From: Lingula anatina
Taxonomy: Eukaryota > Brachiopoda > Lingulata > Lingulida > Lingulidae
NCBI RefSeq assembly: GCF_001039355.2
Contig: NW_019773867.1
Span: 8,372-29,301 of the forward strand
Reading direction: 5' to 3'
Length of the DNA: 20,930 bases
A program made the translations under genes and the position numbers. The first letter of the stretch is position 1. Each line of letters opens with the position of its first letter. The notes under the pieces were generated by a model. That model was given only the letters and a program-made list of their open reading frames with translations, searched no databases and had not been told where the DNA came from. Shown here one piece after another: positions 1-10,188 of this stretch.

Positions 1-3000
1 ACCTGAACCCTCTATGTCTCTCCTTATGTATTCTTCAGGATTGTCCTCAAAGGTCTCTTCATCAGCCGCTGCAAGGAAGACATGTCATTCTTATATGTTA
101 AGTAAAAATCCAATAACTATACAGCTTCTTAAGACCTGAACCACAATTCAGCACTCAGGCATTGCCAGAAAACAATTCCAATTAAAGACACATATCTATG
201 ATACTATTCATTTATATTCTTGATTCCACACACTTTCTCCTTATTTTCTAAAATGCAAATAAATGAAAACACAATGTATTTGTAAACACCTTACCTCTAA
301 ACTGCATGTTTGGCACAATCACCTTTTCACAGATGCTATGGAGTGTCTCGGTGGCTTGAAATAAACTTTTGTAGCCTGGTCGCTCAGCCACAGATGCCAA
401 AAACTGGATAGCATTACTGACCAGCTAAAGAGTAATTGATGAAATTCTTGATGAAATTCTTGAAAATAAGACAGGTATCTATGCATTCATATTGGACAAG
501 GAAATTAAGTTTATCAAACAGCAAATTGATAAATAAGAAATTAACCATGTTTAAATGCACCATAATGATATTAAGGTACACAACCTGTTGCATGATTGAA
601 AATTTCACGTATGAATTGAACTTAAATTTTTCTATACAGAAAATAATCTGACAGTTAAGACATGTTATGTGAAATAAAGAAAAATAATTTCTTTCTTTAA
701 TCATTTTTTGGCTTGTCTTACCAAATCGTATTTAACCTCTTGTCCAGTGGTTACCAGCAAATGCCATATGGTGTCCACAAACTTAGGTAAGTGGTTACAG
801 AATTCTTCATCATACTTCTGAGCATACAGTGCCACATTATCACAGATCTGAGATTTGACATGTTCCAGCAATCCAGCTTCTTCTTCATCCTTAGTAAATA
901 ATTGTTTTTCTTGATAAAGTATTTCTCTAATGATGTGATCTTACTGAATTATAATCTTTCAAGTAGTTTCCAAATAGCATTTCTAACACAAAACTGATTT
1001 CAATTCTTATTTGTTTCAACTGTTCCATCTCAATAATACAAAATTTCAGATACAGTGAATTAAGCAACGCAACTACATGTAACACCATGGCATTTCTTAC
1101 CTAAGTGATTTTAGATCAAGAAAAGTTTTACCTGAGTTTGTAGTAACTTGTTATCTACTTGTAAGAGAGTCAGAAAGTTGTTCATCCAGATTTCCATGTT
1201 GTCCTCAAAATACTCAGGCAAGTCCTGCAAAATAATTTTTTCAATAATGGATGAAATGTTTTAAATTCTATTTTCTGTTTTTATTTAACATATTTAGGCT
1301 GTCCAAAATGCTTTCAATCAGAATGCAGATAAAGCACTAGCCAAGTAGCATATGTACATTTCTATCCTGACAAGTTCTTTGACTGACCCTTACAGCCAAG
1401 TGTAGCCTACAGTTTTTAAAAAGATTTTATGGTTTATGTGTCCAACACAAATATGGGGAGCGGTAAAAAAATAATGCCCACACGTACCTTCAATATCCCT
1501 GAATCTCATGTAAAAAGTCATAGATACTGCATGACTACAGTCCATTTTCAATTAAAGAACAGCAAACACATACTTGACAAATGTATGCATCCTATGATAA
1601 ATAAGGTAAAAACAACATTGTTCTCCATCTCACCTGAAAATTTAAGCTGTAGAAAATCTTGCAGATGAGAACCAGAGAGCTGAAGATCACCTTAAGGGCC
1701 TTGGGGTCACTAGCATGCTTGGTGGCCAGCTCCATGGTAGCCTGGAAATACACATCGTCATTAAAAAAAAGGGAGATGATGATGATGAAATGAACTATAA
1801 ATGTTTTCCAATTTTACAACATGAGAAAGATCCACTCATTTAACGAAATGTGAAGTTCAAACAGGGCTCTCTATGAAACTTCACATTATATCCCACTTTA
1901 GAGTATCATTAAAAAACCCTCTGCCTCCATCCTAACACAACCTTGGTACACTCCATGTTTAAAGTTCTAAAATTCTGCCACCGTGAAATTGAACTCTATG
2001 AAAATATCAAGTACATTTTACTATATTATGCTGCTGGTTGACTGGTGTTACTGTTAGTTCAAACACAATTGCCATGAACTAAATTTCTGACATTTATCAA
2101 AAATGTATTTTATCCAAATTTACCTTGAAAAGTTCTGTGAAAGGTGCAGCAAAGTTGTCCAATACAAATTTTATTTCTGTCCAAAGCTCCTGCGACTTGA
2201 ATTCATGACGATATCTATGAGTACAATAAACATTGTTTTTACAAAAATCTTTTAGATTTGAATCAGTTTTTTAAACTGTATGCTACAAGGCATTATCAGG
2301 CTGAGAAACAAACCCCATTAACATTTACAAAATTCAGAACAATGTCACTTTTAACATAATTGAAAAATACGCCACATGAATATGCGCTTTAGCAAATGTT
2401 TGAATTTTATAACAATCACCTTTTAAAAATTGAATGGGCTGTTCTCAAAACTCCATTAATAATGTGAAAATCTCCACTCTGAAATTTCCCCACCATCTCC
2501 ACCAGCAAATCTGGCCACTTGTCAGGAAAGTCCTCTCTTCCTATGATACTTATAGCATCACTTAGCTGCAATAACAACAGAGTGACTGTCATATAACCAC
2601 CTGTCCATTGCGACCAGTTTAGTGCTCTACTAACCATATATTAATGGACAAAAAGGCTAGGAATATCTTTTCCAAGTGCAAAATACTCTGAACTTGTTAT
2701 TCATTTATTACATGTAACTCACTTGATTTTGTATTTGTTCTGGACTGTTCAACATCACTCCCACTATAAGCCGTTTGATAGTGGCTCTGTCATCAGGGTG
2801 GATTTTGTCATGAGCCTCATCCAGCTGTTGCAGCAGAAAAAAGAACAATTTTATTTAATGGCATAAGTTATACAGAAATGTATGTAGAGCCAACCAATAC
2901 TTTTTACTCCTAACCGAGTTTTGACATCATTATAACAGACATTCACACATTCGAGAAGAACACTAACTCACCACTCTCCAGTTTCTTTTGATATAATTTT

Positions 3001-3967
3001 TAAAGGTGATAGCTGCACTGACTCTGATGTTGGCTTCTACCCCTGGCTTATCCAGTAAGTTCAACAGTAATAGTGGGTAATTCTGATTCCCCTCAACAGA
3101 CTCCAGAAACTTTTCAGCTAAAAAATAGGTGAAAATGAATTTAACTTGACATTAAATATAAATTTAATGCATCATGCAAAATTTTTTGCTATTTTTATAA
3201 CAGAGACAGATAAACATGTTTTAGACATAATATGACAAAATCACACAAGAAAAGTTAGTACAAGAATAGTTCTCATTCTTTGATCATGTTAAATGAGTTT
3301 TTATTTTAAATCTATACATCTGACTGCATTCAGTGCGAGTACCCATAGAGTTCAACGATCTACCTAGTGTAATACTTTCATTGTGAACCTAGCCTTACGG
3401 TTCAATCAAATTGAAACTATAGGGCTACCTCCATAGATAGATCCAACTCCATGGGACTCTCACTGAATGCAATCAGTTTAAGAGATTAACACACCTCCTG
3501 GCGTCGAGTATAATACAGAAAAGCTGGTGATTATAAGAGGACGCTGGAAACAAGAGGGTGTGTTAATCTGGGCTCCGTATCTCGAAAGGTTTGCTATGTT
3601 GCGCACGTGCGAAAGTGTCTCTATTCCATTTCCCCGTATCTCGAAATAGAATCTGTTATGGAATCGAGACACTTGTGCACGTGTGCAACATAGCGAACCT
3701 TTCGAGATACGGGGCCCTGATTGCATTCGGCGAGTCTCCACGGAGTTGGGTTGATCTATGGAAATCGTAAGTTTCTATGGGAATGAGCCCTTACTTACTG
3801 CCAATGTAAGTGAGTTTGTTGCCGTGAAAAAATTGTAAGTATGATGTGATGTACTGGATACATTTATATACAATATTCATACCAGGTCTCCTAACAGCAG
3901 GATCTGGAGACAAAGTCTGAAGCAGGTAGTTGCCCAGGGTCTGCAAGTTAGCATCTGTGATTTCCAT
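1..3967 (-). CDS. CSE1L: Exportin-2 (CSE1L/CAS, importin-alpha re-exporter), 5' ten coding exons, partial
   Basis: Exportin-2 binds RanGTP and importin-alpha in the nucleus and returns importin-alpha to the cytoplasm. Coding exons on the minus strand, 5' to 3': 3883-3967, 2972-3117, 2723-2824, 2420-2565, 2124-2214, 1634-1741, 1132-1224, 722-889, 295-424 and 1-68 (cut by the window edge). All junctions are GT-AG and keep one open frame of 379 codons, about 40% of the family's roughly 970 residues. The N-terminus MEITDANLQTLGNYLLQTL is the family start, followed by the importin-beta N-terminal domain (VRRPAEKFLESVEGNQNYP, about residues 25-100). The signature segments SDAISIIGREDFPDKWPDLL (exon 4), INGVLRTAHSIFKRYRHEF (exons 4-5), NMEIWMNNF (exon 7) and QICDNVALYAQKYDEEF (exon 8) then follow in the order known for CSE1L. 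The start at 3967 is chosen because it matches the family N-terminus; an upstream in-frame ATG lies beyond a 3' splice site (AG at 3975-3976). Longer introns: 425-721, 1225-1633, 1742-2123 and 3118-3882 (foldback repeat). The others hold only AT-rich sequence. Confidence 0.97.
3323..3791. repeat. Nested foldback (MITE-like) repeat inside an exportin-2 intron
   Basis: Two nested inverted repeats. The outer arms 3431-3476 and 3717-3761 are complementary over most of their length (CCATAGAT...GAATGCAATCAG against CTGATTGCATTC...ATCTATGG). Pairing probably continues outward as AGGGCT...CCATAG near 3420 and CTATGG...AGCCCT near 3775-3790. The inner arms 3575-3630 and 3658-3713 begin and end with the CCGTATCTCGAAAGGTT motif and differ at only a few positions over about 55 bases. 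A third, plus-oriented copy of the outer arm motif lies at 3323-3362. A smaller pair (3483-3496 with 3556-3569) sits between them. No transposase and no clear target-site duplication are seen, so this is a non-autonomous foldback element or a nest of two. Confidence 0.75.
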
Positions 3968-5400
3968 GATGATTCTGTAAATGATTACAATTTGGTGCTC
4001 ATAAAAACATATACATTTTAAAGACATGTCAGCTTTCAAAGTATGTTGAAGAGAGAACTGGATCCTTTCAAATGAAAAAAAAATTGAATACAGCCTTCTA
4101 CCACCCATTAAATGTATGTTACTTTTTCAAAATAAGAAAAATCTATAATTGTTTGACTCTTTCCATGACCATTCTTCCTTATTAGAAACACCATATCATA
4201 ATGTATTTTCTTCACAAATAATTTCAAAGCCCACAGATAACTGTTAACATCATAGTTAAGTAGAGAAAAATGCCCATTAAATGTTCTGATTTCATTTTAG
4301 AAATGCTAAAATTATCATTTGAAAAAACCTAGTTCAAATTATTTGATGACATGTTCCTAGAACAACCCCACTGCATTTACTTAAAGGTACATACGAACCG
4401 AGCATTGGTGGAGCGTGGATTCCCAGTAACACATGTAAACCACTTTTACTAGATTCTTATATGACTCAAATAAATTTGACCTGCCAAGGGATAAACTGAA
4501 TAGATCACTCGATCAGCCATAAAAGACCTTTAGACTGCTCCTTTCTTTAAATTTTTGGTTGTAAATTTAACCTACTTCCATGACCTACTTTCCTGCCCCA
4601 TTGACATACAGCTTAGAACGCCAGCAGAAAAATCTGTTGAAACATCATTTTCGGGTAAAATTAAACAATGCCTTTTGGTAATTCTCTTAGTTATACTACT
4701 TGAAACTATATGCTGGCATTTGGTTGGTTTTTGTGACAAAAAATTGACTTTGTATATGCATCTTTAATGTGCTAGAGTCAGAACACAAACCATTTACGTG
4801 AAAGGCGAAATCTATTCGTGCTTGAAAATAGGTTAGTGGTGAATTTGGAATTGATGGATGTCAGGATTTCCAACTGCCAGTAACCAGGTGTTATCCTGAC
4901 AATGAGTGAACAGACCCAGATTTTCTCTAACCTTACTCCAGAAATCGGTGGCATTAGACACACCCAGGAATGAAAGTATTATAAAATGTCCTAAAACGAC
5001 TCCAGTAAGTTAAATAGATGACACTTAATATAAACTACCATAATACCACGATATCAATAGATATTAACGACAATCATCGAGCCATATATCACACCATGTT
5101 CATCTTAACTTTATCTGGGTGTCACTGTCAACCGGCGACAGACTGATATAAAAACTGTTATTTTGACAGTCAGTGCTCAGTAGCACCAGCTGTTACTAAT
5201 CGCTGCATAGTGTAAATAAAGAAATAGATATTTTTGTTTTGGGCTAAACATTCCAGAGATATGCAAAATAAAACTTTAAATCATAAACTTCCGCCAAAAC
5301 ACATTCATAAAATTCTAAATACAGTTTACTCACATGTTCAAGGTTTCAAAATGGCGCTTCGATTTTCACGAGAATTCTCGCACTAAGAGGGCAGTGAATT
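3968..5400 (-). other. Exportin-2 5' leader: probable non-coding exon (about 5334-5400) and leader intron (3975-5333)
   Basis: Directly upstream of the exportin-2 ATG on the minus strand is a good acceptor (TTACAG then AATCATC-ATG; AG at 3975-3976), so the leader is spliced. The best partner donor is CAT|GTGAGT, with its GT at 5332-5333, giving a leader intron of about 1.36 kb. The first exon would run from 5334 to roughly 5400; its start cannot be fixed by eye. The intron is AT-rich; I see no coding exon or repeat in it. Splice sites are seen, the exon limits are inferred. Confidence 0.55.
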
Positions 5401-5495
5401 AACAATCGGCAATCCTCGGCTGATTCCGCAAGCTCCATACTTGTAGTCGAGTGCGGAGACATCCGAGTAGTTCCGAGTGGTGAATTGAATGAAAG
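5335..5495. promoter_or_regulatory. Putative bidirectional promoter between exportin-2 and profilin
   Basis: The leader exon of exportin-2 (minus) and the first exon of profilin (plus) are separated by only about 100-160 bases of locally GC-richer DNA without a TATA box. Two YY1-like motifs of the same orientation flank it: CAAAATGGCGC at 5347-5357 and AAGATGGCGGC at 5493-5503. YY1-like ATGGCGGC motifs just downstream of transcription starts are common in animal housekeeping promoters. The arrangement is seen; shared promoter function is inferred. Confidence 0.5.
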
Positions 5496-5665
5496 ATGGC
5501 GGCGCCCTGTGCGTCTTGGCGACGGCATTGATTTTGCCCAAGAACGTCGCAAAGGTATGGTTTTTAGAATATGTGTTCCCTGAAAAATCCTGTGCAATAG
5601 GAGCGACACCATATTTATACTTTATAATAAGTTTAAATACATAACCTTGAGGTTTAAATGCAGAA
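5490..5665 (+). other. Profilin 5' untranslated exon and short leader intron
   Basis: A donor AAG|GTATGG (GT at 5555-5556) and an acceptor ATGCAG (AG at 5662-5663), two bases before the profilin ATG, define a 109-base leader intron. The leader exon contains an 11-codon upstream reading frame from the ATG at 5496 to the TGA at 5529-5531, which starts inside the YY1-like motif. The acceptor has a weak pyrimidine tract, so the splice is likely but not certain. Confidence 0.5.
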
Positions 5666-6064
5666 ATGCCATCAGCTAGCGGAACCAATACCTGGCAAGA
5701 CTACGTGGAAATCACAGTTCAGACTGGTCATGTTGGAAAATTTGCCGTTCATGGATTGCTAGGCGACAAGTGGGCATCAAGTTTGGGATTCCAAGTAACA
5801 AAAGCAGAAATTGCGTCCCTTGTTAGAGCATTTATAGACCCTAGTCAACTTCATAAATATGGAATAAAATTGAATGGAGTTACATACGTAACGTTAAAAG
5901 TGGACAAAGACTTGATTCTCGGGAAGAAGGGAAGCACTGGTTGTGCAATAAGTAAATGCAAGCAGTGTGTTGCTATAGGTGTATATGATGAGGGAATGCA
6001 CCCAGGTGGATGTACAAGTATCATTATGAAACTAGGGGACTATCTTAGAGAGGCAGGGATATGA
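5666..6064 (+). CDS. Profilin (actin-monomer-binding protein)
   Basis: Profilin binds actin monomers, promotes ADP/ATP exchange on actin and delivers actin to proline-rich nucleators such as formins in the cytoplasm. The 132-residue product has the normal family length and a single profilin domain. The N-terminal helix with TWQDYV (W10, Y13) and a second tryptophan (W36, in DKWASS) supply the poly-proline-binding aromatics. The C-terminal half, GIKLNGVTYV...LILGKKGSTG...AIGVYDEGMHPGG...LGDYL, is the typical profilin core and C-terminal helix. The coding region is one exon; introns in profilin coding regions are usual in many animals, so this is mildly notable. The start is supported by the leader acceptor just before it and by the length. 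The gene lies head-to-head with exportin-2 and 2.3 kb before a diverged paralogue on the same strand. Confidence 0.96.
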   Translation: MPSASGTNTWQDYVEITVQTGHVGKFAVHGLLGDKWASSLGFQVTKAEIASLVRAFIDPSQLHKYGIKLNGVTYVTLKVDKDLILGKKGSTGCAISKCKQCVAIGVYDEGMHPGGCTSIIMKLGDYLREAGI

Positions 6065-7212
6065 TATTATATAATGGACCTCCCCGGCAGCAGTCAGTTT
6101 AAGTGCCTATTTTTGAACAAAATTCAGATACCAATTCCACAGCCACGTAAAACCTTGGGATTAGTCTTATCACCAAAGATAATAAGGTGGTAGATAACAC
6201 TTCCACCTTAATGCACTTGCTCTATGAGCAAATTTTTCGATGAGATGATTTAAAGAAAAAATTAATATATATAATTACAAACTCTCCTACCAGGACATGT
6301 GAGCCATGACAGTATACAGTGACATTATATATTTAAAATACAATAATGAGTGCTAAAAATATATATTTGTATTTTTATTTTTTGTTGCCAAAGAAAAATT
6401 TTGTATGCTTGTTAGATTTAATATTTTATTTTCATACATACTGACAATATTTCTTATTGCTCAAATCTGAAAAAGAATAATGTGAGTGCTTTTGTGTTAC
6501 TAAAATTACAAAACAATTTTACTTGTGAAATCAATTTGTGCTGGATGCCATTTGTTTTACCTCATTGGCTATATCAGCAAAATTCTAAACTGTCAAATAT
6601 TGAAATTAAAGTGAGCTGTAATCAAAAGGAGTTTATAAGCATTCTTTAACTAATTGTTACATATTATATGACAGTTTGCACAAAAACCTATCATGTCCTG
6701 CAACACGAGTTGCTGCTTACTGTTATCAGGGTCATTAGAAAGTTAAGGTAGTGGCAACAAAAATCATTTTACCATGGATTTTTACACTGTGACTGCTCAT
6801 GAACCTTTTCAGACAATGTATTGGTGTATTCATTGTTTATCAGTGCCATTTCTGTATATTTGAAAAGGTGTAATGTTTGTAATTAGAAACTGTTATTTTT
6901 GCTCTTTATATTGAAATTTTATCTTTTTAAAATGTGCCATACAGATTAACTTCCAATCAAGGTATTGTTTGTCTTCTAGTTAAAATATGTTATTTTTTTT
7001 CTACATATATATTATATATTTTAACACTTGAAATTAGAATGTGCTATTTGTCTATTTGTAGAACAATGCAGAGACTTCATGTGCATGTTTACATTTATGT
7101 CTATTCCACACTTTTTATAGGAATAGAATATTATATAGTAAAAGGATTTAGTGCTTATTAATGTGTGATCATTCACAATTATGAATCCATATTTTGTGAT
7201 TATCATTTAAAT

Positions 7213-7218
7213 AATAAA
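7213..7218 (+). terminator. Candidate polyadenylation signal of profilin
   Basis: A canonical AATAAA followed by a TTTGTTAAGTG T/G-rich stretch, 1.15 kb after the profilin stop codon. An ATTAAA variant near 6605 is an alternative. Confidence 0.4.
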
Positions 7219-7493
7219 AATCATTTGTTAAGTGTAAGCCCAGTTTAACATTTATGTAATGATCTTGAAAATTGGCCAGTCTTTGATTGTAGATATTTTC
7301 TGGCAGTTCCAAGAAATGTCAATGAAATTTATTCAGTTTGACGTTACGCTCGCCTGACACCTTGATGTGTCAGCGAATCTAAAAACCACAGTAAAACACT
7401 TCAAAATACCATGTACTATTTTTCTATAATAATAATAATAAAAAAGATAAAATCGGGTAAGTATTTTGAACGCATGTAATAAATTTAAATAGT

Positions 7494-7552
7494 CATATAT
7501 ACGCTACAGAAGATAATATATTAGTTTTTTAGTCTTCTGTGACGTATATATG
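7494..7552. repeat. Short inverted repeat (foldback)
   Basis: CATATATACG...CAGAAGA (7494-7513) is matched in inverse complement by TCTTCTG...CGTATATATG (7533-7552), with two differing bases and a 19-base loop. Faint outer similarity (ATCGGGTAA near 7452 and TAACCCGACTT near 7585) suggests the ends of a small decayed MITE. No coding capacity. Confidence 0.5.
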
Positions 7553-8376
7553 GTGTCGTTTTCTATTCTAACGATAATTTCATGTAACCCGACTTAATAT
7601 TTCAATAGTTTATCTTCTACTTCTTGTAAAAGAAGCAGTTTTATTCGATATGTTAACGCTAATTCTTGGCCTTTCAACTTCCTTTTGCAAATATCAACTT
7701 TTTTTGTCCGGCTATAAACCATTGTTAAAAATAACCATTATTTCTGCGACAACTTTGCTATTGTATATGCATGATGTTCGAACCTGAATAACGCTGTTAT
7801 ATTCATTGTTAGCGATAGGCAAGTGATTTACTGTGTAATGAAATAGCATGGCCCTAAATGTCACCTTTTAGTTGTCTACGGGTAGGACTGAAGAAATTCA
7901 ATACTGCCATCCCTCGACGGCTTTTCATTAAGTACTGTTCACCTGACCGAACTTTATCGAAACATGGCGCAATATTTATAAAGTGTTTCATTGTGCTTAA
8001 TTGTTTCTTACAATCCTTTATTTAACATCATTACGTGACGTGTTTAGGGTCAAACCCATGACTTACAGAACAGTTTAATCAGGGTCAATACACCTCTTTT
8101 ATATGGTAAACAGCCGATAACAAACGCTTACAAAATCGATGTTTTCTTAGCGACAATCTACACCGCATACATTATATTTACACAACGCCCGATTCTTCCT
8201 GAGTTTGTCAACCGATTTACGGGCGTGTGTATCTAATCTAGGGTTTATGCTAATATAGACACTGTTGTCACGGTTGCGCATCACGTACTGTAATGATCTG
8301 CGTCGCGCAGGCGTTCGGTCTAAGGAAGACGGGAGGGTACAAAGAGAGAACCATAAAAGAGCAACATCAACGTGTT

Positions 8377-8772
8377 ATGGATTATATGAAAGACTGGAAA
8401 TCTTACATTTCAGACATTTTAGAAGGATCAGGATATGTCTCAAAAGCGGGAATATATGATCTGAACGGATTTGAGTTGGCGCGAAGCGAAGGGCTTTTCG
8501 TTAGCAAAGACGAATTGCGAACTTTGAAGGAATGCATTCGTTACCCAGATATTGCTTACAGGGACGGAATTAAAGTTAGCGGTCGACACTATGAAGTCAT
8601 GGTAGCGGACGGACAACAGGGGCTCTTAGCAAAGACTGGGTTGCATGGAGTAACGGTGTGCCAAACTAGAACAATGATTATTGTAGGAATTCATAAGGAA
8701 TATGTACCGACAGCCAAGTGCAATCAGGTCGTTATGGAACTGGGGGACTTCTTCGTTTATCGGTCTTTATGA
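8377..8772 (+). CDS. Diverged profilin-like protein
   Basis: The 131-residue product matches profilin in length and architecture. The N-terminal helix is MKDWKSYISDIL (W7, Y10), followed by GYVSKAGIYDLNG, DGIKVSGRHYEVMVADGQQG, MIIVGIHKEYVP and a C-terminal helix VVMELGDFF. Against the profilin 2.3 kb upstream it keeps the fold landmarks (W-x-x-Y, GIK..G..Y, LGD) but little else. The position of W36 of the upstream gene is occupied by leucine (L34, in FELARS), so the poly-proline site is probably altered. The frame is open from an ATG at 8293. The ATG at 8377 is preferred because it gives the family N-terminus; GTCGCGCAG just before 8311 could be a leader acceptor. The coding region is intronless. 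It could be a profilin specialised in ligand or tissue; expression is not known from the sequence. Confidence 0.85.
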   Translation: MDYMKDWKSYISDILEGSGYVSKAGIYDLNGFELARSEGLFVSKDELRTLKECIRYPDIAYRDGIKVSGRHYEVMVADGQQGLLAKTGLHGVTVCQTRTMIIVGIHKEYVPTAKCNQVVMELGDFFVYRSL

Positions 8773-9152
8773 CAACTTCAAGAAATCTTCACTGCAGATT
8801 TTCAATATGCCAAAGTTTAGAAACATATATATTCATTGGGCTATAAGCGACTGAGAGCATTCTGCTTTCTTTTCAACAAACACAAGTACGCATTAAATTG
8901 TACGTGACTGATGTGGAAGATAAATCATTAGATAGCATCAAATTATTACCGGCGTTTTTGCGAGACGACAGATTTGCAAGTGGATTTCTAAAGCACGGAG
9001 ACACCAGTTTAACAAACCCCCATGTTGACAGAAGATCGATCGGATTATGTCTGAATACCAGGACGTGACATGTATACGAACCAACTTTTCAACCTTTTAT
9101 TTCGGTTGTTCATGTATATGGTGACTCATGGCAAATATTTTGTCCACAAAAA

Positions 9153-9158
9153 AATAAA
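9153..9158 (+). terminator. Candidate polyadenylation signal of the profilin-like gene
   Basis: AATAAA 381 bases after the stop codon, the first canonical signal on this strand downstream of the gene. Confidence 0.45.
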
Positions 9159-9218
9159 ATATTACATATACGTCTACCCAGACAAGTAATTTACTCAAGT
9201 CATAATGATGCCGCGCCG

Positions 9219-9343
9219 TATAAAACGGTGCCAGAGCACGGTGCCAAATTTTAAGGTTAAAAACGCGCTATGCAACTGCTTAGCTTTACTATTCAGTGAG
9301 ATATAGTGACGTTGTAGCACAAGGAGAGAGAAAACGCTTCACC
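9219..9343 (+). promoter_or_regulatory. Possible TATA promoter with a first exon of unknown gene
   Basis: TATAAAA at 9219-9225 in a GC-rich setting is followed, about 120 bases later, by a good donor (CACC|GTGAGT, GT at 9344-9345). A possible acceptor (GCATCCACAG, ending 9397) follows. This could be a leader exon of a plus-strand transcript, for example an alternative distant leader of the transporter at 15784, or a non-coding RNA. No meaningful coding sequence is attached. Weak. Confidence 0.2.
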
Positions 9344-9910
9344 GTGAGTGATCCACACACCTCTTCCTGCTCATATATGGTTTTTTGCATCCACAGATAC
9401 CAAGTCTTGCGACCGAAGAGGTTACATTCAGCAATTAATTGTAAAAGACTTTATACTGACTGATACTTTTAAATATATTTATGGACGTATCAAGGCGCAA
9501 ATTTATGTCAATGCCGAATTAGTAGCTTTATCAACACCGTGGACATTTTAGAACTGGAGGATGCTATTTACACGTCCAAAAGAGTTGTTGTATGATACTT
9601 TTTAAAAGTTAATGAAAATTACTGTTATTTTTCTAACCTGCGATTATGTAAATAGATAAGTTTGAAATTTTAATAATAGGTATAGTCTGGAAACTGATAT
9701 TTGACTTTACCGAGGCACGAACCAAAATTGTAAACGACAACTTTAATTATTTATCGCTCCAACTAATCAAAGTAGATCTGAAGAGATATTTAATCATTTC
9801 TAGCATTGTTATCTTGCGTAATTAACTACTGCTTGCAATTTCCTGCGCAAGTGGAAAACCCCACAAAGCAATAATTAGAAATTAGTACATTTTGGTAATA
9901 TATGCCTTTC

Positions 9911-9914
<4 letters not shown>

Positions 9915-9946
<32 letters not shown>

Positions 9947-10188
9947 ATCTGTGGTGTCGAAAAATTGCCCCCTTTCGTCCTTCTATAAAACTGTCACAAA
10001 ATGAAAAAAAAAAAAAAAACAGTCGTTATGAGTTTGGGTACAGAACAAATACCCATCGACCATGTTTTTTATCAGTACGTGCACAGTTTATACCTAAGAA
10101 AGAGGAGGATGGAACACAACTTCCCTTAAGGATATCCTGTTACCCTGTGCTGAATCTTCCGTAATTTCAATCCTGGTTCCGCCACTGT
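9915..10188 (-). repeat. Homopolymer tracts and possible decayed hAT-type non-autonomous element
   Basis: A T29 tract (9915-9943) and an A16 tract (10004-10019) flank about 60 bases. Read on the minus strand, the right boundary near 10188 begins CAGTGGCGGAACCAGG, which resembles the CAGTGGCGGATCCAGG-type terminal repeats of many hAT transposons. The matching opposite terminus is not found, so this is at best a truncated copy. The long T tract could instead be a reverse-transcribed poly(A) tail of a minus-oriented retrosequence. Confidence 0.3.

Larger units (their letters stand above)
6065..8290 (+). other. Profilin 3' untranslated region and intergenic DNA up to the second profilin-like gene
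   Basis: AT-rich non-coding sequence. The first part is most likely the profilin 3' untranslated region, reaching as far as the AATAAA at 7213-7218. Beyond it are a short stem-loop (CTGACAC 7354-7360 / GTGTCAG 7367-7373), an (ATA) run near 7427-7441 and a foldback at 7494-7552. No further coding exon is seen. Confidence 0.5.

Noticed and set aside
7760-7800. GGTTCGAAC-like tRNA B-box on the minus strand
   Set aside because: No matching A box, anticodon stem or acceptor stem could be built around it.
8293-8376. In-frame N-terminal extension of the profilin-like gene (28 residues)
   Set aside because: Profilins start near the W-x-x-Y helix; the extension has no profilin content and a GCGCAG acceptor-like site lies within it.
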